Notes under the pieces: generated by a model
Seen by the model: the letters and a program-made list of their open reading frames with translations, nothing else
The model's database searches: none
What the model was told of the DNA's origin: nothing
Source of the DNA: Limnanthes douglasii subsp. nivea
Taxonomy: Eukaryota > Streptophyta > Magnoliopsida > Brassicales > Limnanthaceae
Length of the DNA: 64,000 bases
Direction of reading: 5' to 3'
Assembly: GCA_036936605.1 (NCBI GenBank)
Contig: JAUPFV010000002.1
Span: 270,080,770 to 270,144,769, forward strand
In this document: in pieces, positions 9,990 to 22,099 of the stretch
Numbering within the stretch: the stretch's first letter is position 1
Layout of the letters: each line of letters starts with the position of its first letter
Program-made: the position numbers and the translations under genes

Positions 9990-11170
9990 AGAAGATCTAC
10001 CAACATAAAACTTCACCAATAAGTCAACCACTGATTGGGCTTTAATTGCGGTTCGAGGGGAAAATTCAATATTGTAATCACCCAATTCTATGGACCACTT
10101 GGTCATTCTGTTCAATACAACAGCTTTTTGAAGAACATTTTTCAAAGGGAAAGATGTTCAGACAACGATAGAGTGAGCTTGGAAGTAATGTCTCATTTTT
10201 CTTGTTGCAATTACCAAGGCCAACGCGAGTTTTTCCAATTTTAAGTATCTTCTTTCAGCATCTAACAAACTTTTACTTATGTAGTACACGAGACGAGGGT
10301 AATTTTGTATCTCCCTTACTAGCATAACACTTATTGCATATTATGACACATTTAGATACACATAGAGATTTTCTCCCCAAACAGGTTTAAAGAGAGTCTT
10401 AGGTGAAGATAAATGCTTCTTGATTTCAATAAAAGCCTGATCACATTATGGAGACCAATTAAAGTCTTTGGCATTCCTCAGTACTTGGAATAATAGAGCA
10501 CACTTGTCTGATGATCTTGAAATAAACCTATTCAATGCAGCCAACCTTCATGTGAGCCTTTGAACTTCTTCAACATTCCGAGGCCGGACCCCAAATACAC
10601 ATTTCTCAGGGTTTTACTTTAAATTCACAGCTTCTAAATTGAAAATGTCTCTTGAAGGTTAGATATGTGTAAATCTTACTCCAAGCTTTTAACCATCATA
10701 TCATCTATGTACACTTCCATGTTCTTGCCAATCTGATTAGCAAAAGCTTTATTCACCATCATCTGATAAGTGCCCCAGCATTCTTTAACCCAAAGGGCAT
10801 CACCTTGTAACAATGAAGACCTTTGTCTGATGAAAGTAGTGTGATCTTGATCCTTCAGATCTACTTGTATCTGGTTGTACCCTGAGAAGGCATCCATAAA
10901 GGACAACAACTTGTTTCTAGATGTAGAATCCACTAATTGATCTATCCGAGAGATAAGATAAAGATCCTTAGGGCATGCCCTATTTAGGTTAGTGAAATCA
11001 ATACACATACGCCACTTACCATTCTTTTTCTTGACTAACACAGGGTAAGCAGTCCACAAAGGGTATTGAGATTCCTTAATGTGACCCATCTTGGTTAACC
11101 GGTCAACTTCTTGAACAATCACATCTGCTTTTTCCTTGGAAAAAGCTCTCATTGTCTGCACAACCGGTGC
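9990..11170 (-). pseudogene. RT and Ty3-type RNase H of element B
   Basis: The open part (10676-11161) has KEKADVIVQEVDRLTKMGHIKE, WTAYPVLVKKKNGKWRMCIDF, LLSFMDAFSGYNQIQVD and VYIDDMMVKS. Downstream, a short deletion falls in the region after YIDD (A's SEEGIQPDPDQ segment is missing near 10580), followed by scattered stops. The remains of the Ty3-type RNase H lie at about 10410-10040. Confidence 0.85.
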
Positions 11171-11436
11171 AACATCACTCCGGATTGAAAACTTGTGTGA
11201 AATAACACCTGCTTGTACTCAGGTAACATCAATGTTACACCATGCATATACATGTTGATTATTCACAAAAAAGGACAACAACTGATGCTTCAGTTCTAGT
11301 GCCAATTTAGAACAATCTTAACATTCTTGCCCTCTGCGAGGGAGTGAGTTTCAACCTCTTCAATAGGTATTATAACACTGGGAGCCTCCCTGGGATCATC
11401 AATCTCACTTTCCTCAGTAGAAGGATCCAATAGTTG

Positions 11437-12202
11437 TTAATCCTTGTTAATCCTGACTGCCCCTAGAGTTTTGGGGGAAAAAATTGTTGCATATAATTGT
11501 CTGGCTATCTTTTGACTGCTCTGGACAACACTTACTTGTCCATGAACAGCATATTTCAAGCATTGATGGACTTTAGAGGCCACAACATGCATTCTGGAGA
11601 TCCAAGAAGTCCCAAAAATTACATTATACGCTGGTAAGCAATCTACCACAACAAATAGCACTCTTACAATATTTTTTTAAGGGGCCCTTTGCCCAACAAC
11701 ATATCCTCTTCAAACTACCCAATCACATCTCCAGAACTCCCCGTGAAGCCAACAATGATTCTGTTTAAACATTGAATAACTGCTGGATTTCTCATTTGCT
11801 TGTAGGAGCTCTAAAACAGGATGTTTGCCGAACTGCCAATATCAATCAAAATTCCGCGTATATCGTTCCCCTCTATCGAACCCCTATGACTACCTCATCC
11901 TCATGTGGTCCTGCAATGTTTCTCAGGTCATCCTCGTCAAAAAATATGAATGGGATAGGGGATTGACAATAATGGGAAAACATTTCACCATCTAAATGGG
12001 TGGCCAAATTGTGGACATGCCTCTTCCTTGATGAAGTGGAAGGTGCAGTCACTGTATCTCCTCCAAAAATGATTAATGATTCGAAGAAGCTGTTCAGTCC
12101 AGAAACCATCTTAATTTTCTCTGTTATTACTCCCACCTGATTTCGATCTGGATCAGGATCCAGATACTCAAAGTCTACATCAAATCTTTCAACAATCACC
12201 AT
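11437..12202 (-). pseudogene. Protease and gag-protease linker of element B
   Basis: Linker VIVERFDVDFEYLDPDPD, then IIFGGDTVTAPSTSSRKRHVHNLATHLDGEM, then FIFFDEDDLRNIAGPHEDEVVIG. The active-site segment near 11830-11860 is mutated, so no clean DTG is read. The C-terminal part is open (LPAYNVIFGTSWISRMHVVAS). The linker is the stretch missing in A. Confidence 0.8.
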
Positions 12203-12289
12203 TGCACCTTCTTGTGTAGATGTTCCAGGATTGTTTGAAAGACCTGTACGGGGAGCATTATCTGGTCTGTTCCCACTTCGTTTTTTAAC

Positions 12290-13625
12290 ATAGGCTCACA
12301 ACTTTCCCCTCTCAATAAGATTATGGACCTCCTGTTTCAACGCAATGAAATCCTGAGTATCATGGCATGTATCATTATGATATCGACAAAAACGAGTGTT
12401 CTGGTTCTCTCTAAAGGACTGCAAGGCTGCCGGTTTTCGAAAGTGCACTTCATTCTTGGTCTTATCATAGATTGTGGCCACGTTTTCCCCCAACTCAGCA
12501 AATCATTCAGGTTGGACCCAGTGCCCCCTCTTACTTCTGGTTTGTTGGCTTTGGGTCTGGTTGGATTGATTCTGCCTCCACGTTGATCTATTTTCCCAGT
12601 TGGTACAATAAAACACCCCAAGTCATAGCCTTCTTCCGAGTCACAATATGGGCTAAATTCCTAGGATTTAAACCTTGACTAAGGGAAGCAATGGAAACTT
12701 GCTCAAAGAAATCTGCCAGCCCATTCCTCGTATTCACAAAGCGACTTATATAGTACTTTTAGGGACTCGTTTGGTTCCTGAGCACAATGGATAATGGTGT
12801 CCCCATTATCCTTCAGTTCTTTACTTTCAACAAATTTCCTCCGAAAGACAACCGAGAATGTATCAAAGTTTCTTATACACCCATAAGGGAGACTGCTATA
12901 CTATTTAAGGGCACTCCCCGTGAAATTTTGAGAGAAATCCCTACACAAAAGCTTGTCATCATCATCAAAGTTTATCATAAATTTCTTGAACTGTTCTAGA
13001 TGGTTGTCCGGATCTTGGCTCCCATCGTAGTTCTCCATCTTGGGGCTATCAAAACTTTTAGGAAGATGTCCGGAGAGTATTTTTGCGGACAAAGGCGATT
13101 GTCTCCAATTCTTGCTGGGACTGATAATGGTATCTTCATTAGAGGTTGCAAAAATACCCGTTTCGGACTGGAAGGCAAATGGATCAATCATCAACTAATC
13201 AGCATGCTTGTGAGCTGACCCCTTACCCTGGTGCCTTTTTAGCCTGCTATGTCTGTCTCTCTTCTTTGAATATTTTTTTTAACCTCATCTTCCTTCATCA
13301 CAAGTTGAAGATAATGATTCTTCAAGTTCTGCCTCATTTGATGAACTACTGGAGGACTCAGATGCAGAACTCTTAACAGGCTTGGATCAGTGTGTTTTTT
13401 TTAGCTGAGGTGAGTCTTCAAGGATTGCTCATTGTCTCCAGGATTGTCAGTGTGGTGAAGTACTAATGCTCCATATTTATCCTTAATGCCATTTTCTACT
13501 TTTTTTTATTTCTCTTAACGCCTTTATTTCAGCCATCAGCTGGTCTCGCTCCTCGATGGTAGACTCATTGTTTTCCCTTGCACTTTCCACCTCTGGGGTG
13601 GAACATTCTGCTCATTCGAATCCAT
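12290..13625 (-). pseudogene. Gag of element B
   Basis: The ATG at 13625-13623 starts MDSNEQNVPP, matching A's Gag start region. Open pieces include DNHLEQFKKFMINFDDDDKLLC and FTGSALK of the gag domain (12901-13194), and FCRYHNDTCHDTQDF with LKQEVHNLIERGKL (12296-12493). Frame breaks and stops lie between them. B keeps CAA (Gln) where A has its TAA at 8253-8255. Confidence 0.85.
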
Positions 13626-13676
13626 CCGAACTACTTTCGTTGTTGGTTTTAAATGTAAAATTCAGGTATCGTCGCA

Positions 13677-13695
13677 CTCCCACTGTGATCGCCAA
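13677..13695 (-). other. Primer binding site of element B
   Basis: The minus strand reads TTGGCGATCACAGTGGGAG, one change from A's site and with the same two-base gap to the LTR. Confidence 0.72.
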
Positions 13696-13697
13696 TT

Positions 13698-14070
13698 TGG
13701 TGTGATTTGTTTCTACCTAAGGGTAGTCTAGTAAAGTGTTTAAAGGGTGTTTTGGGTATTTTGTGGTATTTTGTGTTTAATGTGACGAGTAAAGAGATAA
13801 TTAAGCTGTGTACTAGTGATAAATTCTCATTACCCTCATTAATGAAAATGATTGGGGTATTTATACTTAATTACTGACCGATGGGCTTATTGGGTCGGGT
13901 CGTGAAATCGGGTCGAGTTTAAGGTCCCGTTAGTAATATAGATTTAAGTTGATTAGCAACTAGCTTAGTCAATAATTAATACATTTGTCATGTTCGGAAT
14001 TTCAGTGGGGTGGTTTAGTTGTCCTTCGGATTTAATCATGGCACAGTGACTCAAATATCCAGACTCATCA
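13698..14070 (-). repeat. 5' LTR of element B
   Basis: The 373-bp LTR starts TGGTGTGATTTG and ends AGACTCATCA on the plus strand. It is clearly homologous to A's LTR but well diverged. A TATA box is at 13858-13866 on the minus strand. The flanking 5 bp (AACAC, 14071-14075) should recur beyond B's other end. Confidence 0.85.
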
Positions 14071-14079
14071 AACACAATG

Positions 14080-14290
14080 CATGAGTACACAAACAAGTGA
14101 ATCACAAACACAATATTAATATATACTCTCTAAATCACAAACATAATACATATATACTCACCAAATATATAAATCACAACATAAACACAATACATATATA
14201 CTAACCAAATCAATGAATCACAACATAAACATAATACATATATACTAACCAAATCCATGAATCGCAACATAAACATAATACAATATCCAT
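14080..14290. repeat. 44-bp tandem array next to element B
   Basis: About four to five degenerate units with a core AAATCACAACATAAACA and TAATACATATATACTA. The best two adjacent units are 44 bp long and almost identical. The array starts about at the outer edge of B's LTR and contains no gene. Confidence 0.75.
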
Positions 14291-14378
14291 GTTAGATTTA
14301 TAACTATAAATCTGGACTAAAATAGAGTACTAGAATGGAGAAAAAATACTTAAACTAACAGGTTAAGACATTCAATAC

Positions 14379-15210
14379 CTGTTGATGATAGATCGTCTGC
14401 TTCCTTACCACCTTGCTGCAACCCATGTTCCTACAACAGACATGCATAGTGTTAACATACAACAACAATAATATGTTAACAATCAATAAACACGTGTAAA
14501 TCTAAAGAAAACGTAATACACTCACCATTACTGTATATATGAAGCTTAATACTAAAAATCATAGAATAAATAATACCTGTAATCAACAAACTGTACACTT
14601 CCTTTAGAACTGTTTCTGTGAAGAGACAATGAACAAGACTCTAATCAACAAACTGTAGTAAATAAAATGAAAAAAAACACACTAGAAAATACGTTACTTT
14701 TGTTAAACAGTCATTACTTGTTGTCAATACTCTTTCTAATCAACACCTTGATGCAACCCACCTTCCTGCAACAGACAAGTTAAGTGTTAACATACGACAC
14801 CAATTTATTAACAAACAATAAACCATTGTAAACTAAAAGATAATATGCATATCAAATCGAACAGAACAAAAAATAATATACAACAAAATTAAAACTTATA
14901 CTAAAACTGTACACTAGTCTAGAGAGGAGATAATAGAAAAAGACAAAGGGATTGGGCAGAAATCGAACTTCATGAACAACAAAGAGAAATAAATCATACT
15001 TTTGAATGACTGTTACGGCAACCACCGAGAGATGAGAGAGGCCAGAGATTGGATTACGGTTTTTGAAAGAAGGAGAAAAGGGTTCGTAGGGCTTCGAAGA
15101 TGAGAGAGGACAGAGTTAATTAAGCTTTGTTGGGAAAGTGAAGATAGAGAGAGGACAGAGGCAAATCGATAAATGAGAGAGAGAGAAGTCAAAGAGCCAA
15201 GGGGGGTCAA
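14379..15210 (-). other. Cryptic exon cluster with a duplicated exon (no recognised product)
   Basis: On the minus strand a 52-bp block (14430-14379) is bounded by TGTCTGTTGTAG and a GTATTG donor. A related block (14765-14731) is bounded by TGTCTGTTGCAG and GTATTG. Their surroundings (14407-14510 and 14742-14846) are a direct duplication. A third GTATT donor lies at 14578. A GA-rich stretch at 15010-15210 could be a leader exon. The blocks encode no protein I know. It could be a gene or transposon remnant, or chance splice sites in repeats. Confidence 0.3.
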
Positions 15211-18200
15211 GAGTTTAAATTTAGGGCAGGGTTTATAATAATTGGATTAAATCATATGGGTAAAAAATAGGCGGGGTAAATTTTGGTAAATACTGGGCGC
15301 GGTTGAAAAATTCATTTATCAGGTTAAATGTTGTAATGGACCATGCGATGAAATCCCAACCCAACTCGTTGATTAAGTATAAAAAACATTAAAAAAATAC
15401 AGTTCCAAGACCGTATCCATCGAAAAAATTACTCAACAAAATAATGGGCCCGTTGCAATCCCGCTATAAAAACAGACCCGATTTTCATTAAATGGGTCAA
15501 AACAGATAGTCGTGCAACAACGCTTCTATTTACAACAGATTGACAACCAGAAAAGCAAGGGTGTTGTAAAAAGTAGTTTATCCAGTACTGAAAAGACAAA
15601 CTTATCAAAGCAAACGATACGAGAGTCCGACACAAAATTTATATACAGTCAAACCTACTTCTCCCACCAAAATAACTTTGAGCACTAGACTAGAGATGCA
15701 TAAGTTCGACAATTTTTGTAGAAGATATTCAATTTTGATATCAATATATCGCACGTCATTGTTTTACAACTTAAATTTTTCTCATGTGGGATATCGTTTG
15801 TTTTGGACGATTCGTGTAACACGTATACATAATTTGTTTTTTATGTTTTAGATATTAAATTCATCAATATTAGAGAAACATTTTTTTTACAATCCGTAAT
15901 TTAGTTTAATACTAATTGATTATCAGTAACAACGAATTTGTAACAAACTGCAACGACGCGTGTTTTGATATGTGAAGTTAAATTCAAATTGGTTATTACA
16001 AAACATTTGCAACATATTAATATCTCGTTGGAAATGCGTCGACTAAAGTTTATTTTAATTTTTCGTCTTTTTTATCATGTATCGACATTTTTCTGCGTGT
16101 ATTTTGTTATTTTATTTCTCTATTTTTTAATATATAAATATTTTCTTTCTTTTTTTAATATATATTTTAATATTTGTTTTTTCATTTTTAGTCTTTGAAA
16201 AAGTCTTGTTTTTCATTTTATTTTTTAGGTTTTTCTCTTTTCACCACTTACTAGTCGAATAATCCGTGAATAAGAGTTAGAAACTAGTAAGATATTGAAG
16301 AAAACTTTCAGATGTCGGGAAAAAAAGTGTAGTGCAATTTTGATTCATGAATCGAAGAAACAAAATAAAGATAACGGAATTTATATAATCGCCAACACCT
16401 GTTATAGCGAATGAAGAAAGGAGCTTATCGGACAAACACTTCATTTTTAGCGGTAAGCTGATTCACCATTGTTTAGAGATTTATATATAAAATTTTGGAT
16501 TCGAGGATTGTATACTAGAACTTGATTGTTGTAATCTCTCGATATGCCTGCTTTCTTTCAGTTGTCCCTAATTTCTAGTTGCTGGTGAAACTTCTTATGC
16601 TTAGACCCAGTTGATTTTTGGTTTTTAGCCCACTTTAGCTTAGGAAGTTTTTAGGATAACTACTTGCTTGTATGATGGATTATATTCTATTTATAAAATA
16701 AGCCTGATTATGACTTAAGATTTAATTGTTTTATTTGTGGGTTTACAATTTAACATTAACACTTAGTTTCGGGTTTCACTTTTTTGTTCATTCTAGGTCA
16801 GGTTAGCAATATTGTTTGTATAAAATATAAAAATTTAGTTCCATTCATATATTAAGTTTTTTCAATCTAAAAAGTAATTATTTCTAAAAAACTACTTTAT
16901 GACCGAGTAGTTATTCGTTTATAGCATTCGAGTCCCCATCTTGGTTTGTTCTTAATGGATTTTCAGTAAAAACAATTCATAATTGCTAGAAAGATTAAAC
17001 TAATGACATGAACTGGCAAATGTATGATTCTCTTATGTAAGAGCTTCTTGTTGATTGACCAGTTCCCAATTCAAATACGGACTCGTGAACCACGCCTTTG
17101 CTGTTGCACTAAAGACACTCATAGTATGTTCTTTTCGTTGTAAGTTGGTTTGTTAGTTCATGTTGGATCGTGGCTGATAATGTTTCAATTTTTAAGCTTA
17201 TAATATTTAGATGTGAAAATTCTTATTGGTGAATATTCTCTGTAACATGTGATTTTTATTTGTATTTGTATTACTTGAATTTGTATATTATAGATAGTTT
17301 TTGCTAATTTGAAGCTATACTATGCGACTCCAGAATTTAATAAAGAAAATTCTAGAAATTATTAATTTTAGAACTAAACCTAAAAAAAGCTTTGTGAGAT
17401 TAAAGAAATTTCGGGTCTCTCTAATTGTCTGATGTAAAAAATGAGATGATTATTTATATTATTCCATTAGAGGTTGTAATTTAAGGTTCTATTTAGAATG
17501 ATTCTCATTATCATGTCACTAAGTTTAATAATTAAATGCTCCAAATTGTTTTTTTGGAAACACTTAATTTCCTGTATATTTGACTCACTTATTCATGTAT
17601 TAGAATATCTTTGTTAATGCTTCAAATTATACATGTAGTTTGACATATTGGCTCGTATACTCCAAGCAGATCTACTTCCAAAAATAGTTAAACTCACAAT
17701 TTTAAAGGGGGTTCCTTTGGTTGGAGAAGAGATCATCTGAAAAAATGACTAACTTTGGTTGTTAGTGATATTAAATCTCACTGACTTTATCTTGTTTGTA
17801 TTTGTAGAGAAAATCTACAAATTGAATTTTGTGCAATGGAAATTTAACTAGGCCATGATTCTTATTTCTTACACACATAAAAGATATTGTTTATAATCAT
17901 ATTGGAATATAATTTATCTCTTTGTAGTCGTGAAATCTCAATTTAGTGCTTCTCTTTTTGGAATATCAACTTGTAAGTATAAATTTGATTTATATTTCCA
18001 CATGGTTCGAGACATGGTTCGGGAAAAGATACTCGATCTGTGATATTTTAGACGAGTATTTATAGATACTTGGGATTTGCTTAGAGCTGCATTTATGGCA
18101 AAGAATCCAATATTGTAATAAGAATATGTAAATTTTATATTTTTTATGAATTGAGTATTCATGATTCGTGTTCAAAATTATGAATCTTTAATTAGGCCCA

Positions 18201-20213
18201 CCAACTGCGTTTTTAAAAGTAAATCGTTTGATGAATTGCGAATATGATGGTGTTATGGTAGTTAAGTTAGAGCAACTTTAGCAAATGTCTCGTGACATAA
18301 AGAATCAGCCTTCACATGTATCTTTGAATACCATGCCTTTTATTACTACTATTAGATATTTTCTATAACTAAAGATGATTTATTAGATTTTGAAATTTAT
18401 TTCTAGTGATTTTTTTAATAATAATTTCATATCAAATTTCTAAGCATCAAAGTCTAAATGACTTAATAAAAGAGTAATATGTTTGAGAATTTGTAGTTCT
18501 CACGATTAACAATATTATAAATCTAAAGATTAAAATTGGGAGGTTCCAAAATTATTTTTATTTTTCTAAAGAGGATACAAATTTAAAAAATTGAAATAAA
18601 ATATTATGTTTCATTAATACAGTTATATTGTTATTCCGCACTAGGTTTAATGAATTATCACTTAGCTATTATTTATGCTTAGTACCACAACATTATTACT
18701 TCCATACAACAATTTTACAATTTGATTTCAGATCCTTTGACAGGAGGAAATTATAATGACTCATGTTTAGTTTGGGTCTACAATACATTGAGTGTGTATT
18801 AATGAGAATTTAGGTTTTGTATCTTTATTTTACCTTACTATAAGATGCACTCAGTCTACTAGCATCATTAATGTCAAATAGTAGATCAATTGAATCTATA
18901 TTTGAATAATGTATGTAACTTTAGACTTTCGATAACAAAAAACACAAAGAATTAAAAATTACGAATGTTAACAAAAAAATACCTTGTAAGAACACAACTT
19001 ATACTCCTAATGTGTTATTTTTAACTATGTATTTAAAAATATAGAAAAATATAGTTATAAAACTTTTGAGTAAAAATCTGTACCAACTTTATTTGAATAT
19101 TTGTTGGCTCTGGCTCAACTCGATTTAAATCACTTGGGAATTAAATAAATTAGGACCTATACGATGAGTTTAAGAGAATTTGTATACTTTGAAGTAATGA
19201 TTTATCCATCGAGTGCGATCACATACTTTTCGTGTTTATTTTATAGAGTGTTTGAGAATTATTATAGCATGTGAAGCGGTTCAGTTGCCGCAAGAATCCA
19301 CTAGTTGCTCGAAAAGTTGAGAGTATCTTTTACTTATATGAACTTATAAGTTATTTGATAAGTTCGAGAGTACATTTTAGAAAACTTTCACCTTTTCGCA
19401 TATCTATACTATGTTAGTTCTTCCTTTATGATATTTATATGAGCAAATCAAAAAATATTATTTGTATTTAAACGATTATAAAAGCTTACATTAAATTATG
19501 CTCTATACACTTTAATGATCTGCAGATATGTCGGTGGGTACCAGTTGGCTGAGTACGAGATAATGTATCAGTATCTCTTGTAGACTTAAAATTTTTGGTG
19601 TTAAAAACACAATTCAAATGTTATATAATTTATACTTGTGTTGCTTTATATTAGCGAAAACCTTTAGTCTAAACGGTAGAGTAAGTTATTATTATTGTAA
19701 CCTCGTTAACGAAAAATTAGCTTACTTCCTTATTAAATTTAGACACCTGAAGAATATGATGTTACTTTATGTGCGACTCTCTTGAATTCTGAAAAACAAG
19801 CAAAGATCAAGATTATTATAAAAATAATGTTATTTTGATAACTAAGTTTTGAAATGCGTTAGCAAAAATATTAAATGCAAAGGAATCTATAATCCTAATT
19901 AAAATGGAAGCCACATTCATAATCTATTTAGAAATTGATTTTTATTATAAAAGGTTGGTCTTAAATATATCCAAATACTTGGATTTTTATAATTTAAGAG
20001 CTCTAGAAAGAAGAGTTTAATATTGTATGCATCTAACAACCTATATTATTACTTTATTTATTCTTTCCCCAAATGAAAGGGTTGGATCACGACGACGATG
20101 CCATTAAAAGAATGCTGAAAGACTTTATGCTAATAAAAAAAATTGAATAAGTTGTGCATATCAATGCGTCACTGTTGACATAAATAGATTCGCAAGTTTT
20201 TATTGAGTAAACC
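15211..20213. other. AT-rich intergenic DNA, no gene seen
   Basis: About 5 kb of AT-rich sequence with short random open frames only. I find no transposon domain, RNA gene or long repeat. It may be very old transposon debris or a region next to a gene. Confidence 0.6.
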
Positions 20214-20486
20214 ATGGATGTTGGCCAATTTTCAGATGATGCACTCGGTCAATGTTACCAGCCCTCAGCTCCAATATCGACAGTCACTTCGGGTACAGGT
20301 AGAGATCCCCATGAATTTTGGCGAAAACATCAGAAAATAAACGCCCTCCTCTTGCCTAGCCAGTCTAGTCATGATTGGTTCAACATCAAACTTCAAGGCA
20401 GCTACATGTCGAGGCACGTCGGACCGCCTCAGCAATTAAGGGTCGAGACAATCAAAGAGGTAGGTGGGAAATACATGAGAAATTAA
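20214..20486 (+). other. Unrecognised 90-codon open frame
   Basis: ATG to TAA, 90 residues, starting MDVGQFSDDALGQCYQ. Composition is protein-like (Trp, Cys and charged residues mixed, GC higher than around it), with HEFWRKHQKINALLLPSQSSH in the middle. No family is recognised. It may be one exon of a decayed element; chance is also possible. Confidence 0.25.
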
Positions 20487-21189
20487 TCTAATTAACTGAG
20501 AATTTGGTGCAAATTTAACAAAAAGCAAAAAGAATAGTCCATTTTAATCCTCCTCCCCCAATAAATAAGCCTTGAGAGGAGAGGAAGGCTAAGTCCTGCA
20601 AGTAAGATAATGACATCTATCACTGCAAGAAGGACTGTGCAACACTTAGGAAATAAGTTCCAAAATTTGATAGAAAGTGACAAGATATTACAATGTGTAA
20701 GAAAAAATGGCAAGGCTCATGGAAATACAGATAATAGATTGTGACTTTAGGCTAGGCTGACCGAGGACTCTCCAGGTTGTTCTAATACATGAGAAAATTA
20801 ATACGGTTTATGTAAGGCTGGAGGCGGCTGGACACGGTTTGACTACTAGTTGTCTAGATGTTTCAAGTCATCGTAAATAACATACCATCACCGAAAATGA
20901 GCATTTAGATTCACACTATGAGCTCCATGTGGTCCAGGTTATTTGCAAAAGGAGGAAGCTCATAAAACAATAGTGGTTTTCATGACTCTCGATAAGGGTT
21001 GAGATAATAAAAGACCTCGGAACGTTGATGCTCATCATCGCATGAACAAAAAAGAGCTTGAAATATTAAATTTGAATACGATTAATGAAGTTTGCTTTAT
21101 AATTTTATGCATCTAATACAGTTAAGTATATTTTATGATAGAGGTTTCATTACCTCGTATTATTAAATTACCAACACTTTATTAAAAAC
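20487..21189. other. Intergenic DNA, nothing recognised
   Basis: No supported gene or repeat between the small open frame and the 78-bp tandem array. Confidence 0.5.
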
Positions 21190-21780
21190 CAAACTTGTTT
21201 TATGAAAAAATTTCTGATGACATATGGGTCGGGTCTGAGCTTCGAGCTCGATATGTTTGGTTCAAATAAATCTTTATTTTTTGAAAAACGTTCCCACAAC
21301 ATATGGGTAGAGTCCCAGCTAGGGGATCAAGGCGTTTCAGTAAAATTAAACCTTGTTTTTAAAAAAATATTTCCAAAACAGATGGGTTGAGTCCGAGCTT
21401 CGAGCTTGAGGTTTTTTGTAATACTGAACTTTGTTTTTTCAAAAATATTCCCACAACAGAAGGGTCAGGTCCGAGTTTCGAGCTGAGGTGTTTAAAAAAA
21501 AACCTAACTTCGTATTGAAAAACGTTTCCATAACAGATGGGCCAAGTTTGAGTTTTGACCTTGAGGTGTTTGGGTAAAATCGAAATTTTTTTAAAAACTT
21601 TTCCCACAACAGATGGGTCTAGTTAGAGCTTCAAGTTCGAGGTGTTTTTATAAAACCGAAAACTTCATTTTAAAAAATATCCCACAATAGGCGGGCCAAG
21701 TCTGAGTTTCGAGCTTAAGGTGTTTGGGTCAAACAAAACTTCATTTTTGGAATAAATTTCCTACAACAGATGTTGGAACC
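21190..21780. repeat. 78-bp tandem array, about 7.5 units
   Basis: A landmark (CCCACAACAGATGGGTC-like) recurs with starts near 21224, 21303, 21382, 21460, 21537, 21613, 21691 and 21770, that is every 76-79 bp. Each unit also has GAGTTTCGAGCTTGAGGTGTTTGG-like and poly-T parts. The open frame seen on the minus strand here is a product of the repeat. Confidence 0.85.
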
Positions 21781-22099
21781 CAAATCACAAACTTGCGATG
21801 CTTAAAAGTAATTTTTTGTTAAATTTAATGTTGGTGATTGACATAGGTAGTACATATAAGCAAGGTAGGATGGATGATATAAACATAAGATACCGAAAAG
21901 GTTGAGGCAACATGTAACCAAATTCCCCAGCCATCCGGAGACTTTCAATTGTTCGAATAAAGGATCAAAATTCAACGTATGCCTGGGTTTCCAAATTCCA
22001 AAGAAATCCAATTTTTTTTAAAAGGAATAAAAGAATGAAAACAATAATAGTCACTTAATAGACGGAAATTTGACCTTGCTTTATTTCTCTTTGGAAGAA

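Larger units (their letters stand above)
9403..14070 (-). mobile_element. Older Tat-lineage gypsy element (element B), split by A
   Basis: It has the same family and order as A: 5' LTR 13698-14070, primer site, gag, protease, RT, Ty3-type RNase H, second RNase H. It stops at 9403 within the segment after the second RNase H (PTDKAMAKKVKY), where A's LTR begins, so integrase and the 3' end are on the far side of A. B holds many more stops and shifts than A, as expected for the older host element. Confidence 0.92.

Noticed and set aside
1..14070. Integrated plant pararetrovirus (caulimovirus) as source of the RT and RNase H
   Set aside because: LTRs, an integrase with zinc finger and catalytic triad, and the second RNase H mark it as a Tat gypsy element.
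15013..15210. 66-codon frame on the minus strand rich in Leu and Ser
   Set aside because: It is the complement of a GA-rich low-complexity stretch; no domain and no conserved start context.
21359..21607. 83-codon frame on the minus strand
   Set aside because: It follows the 78-bp tandem units and repeats with them; not a gene.
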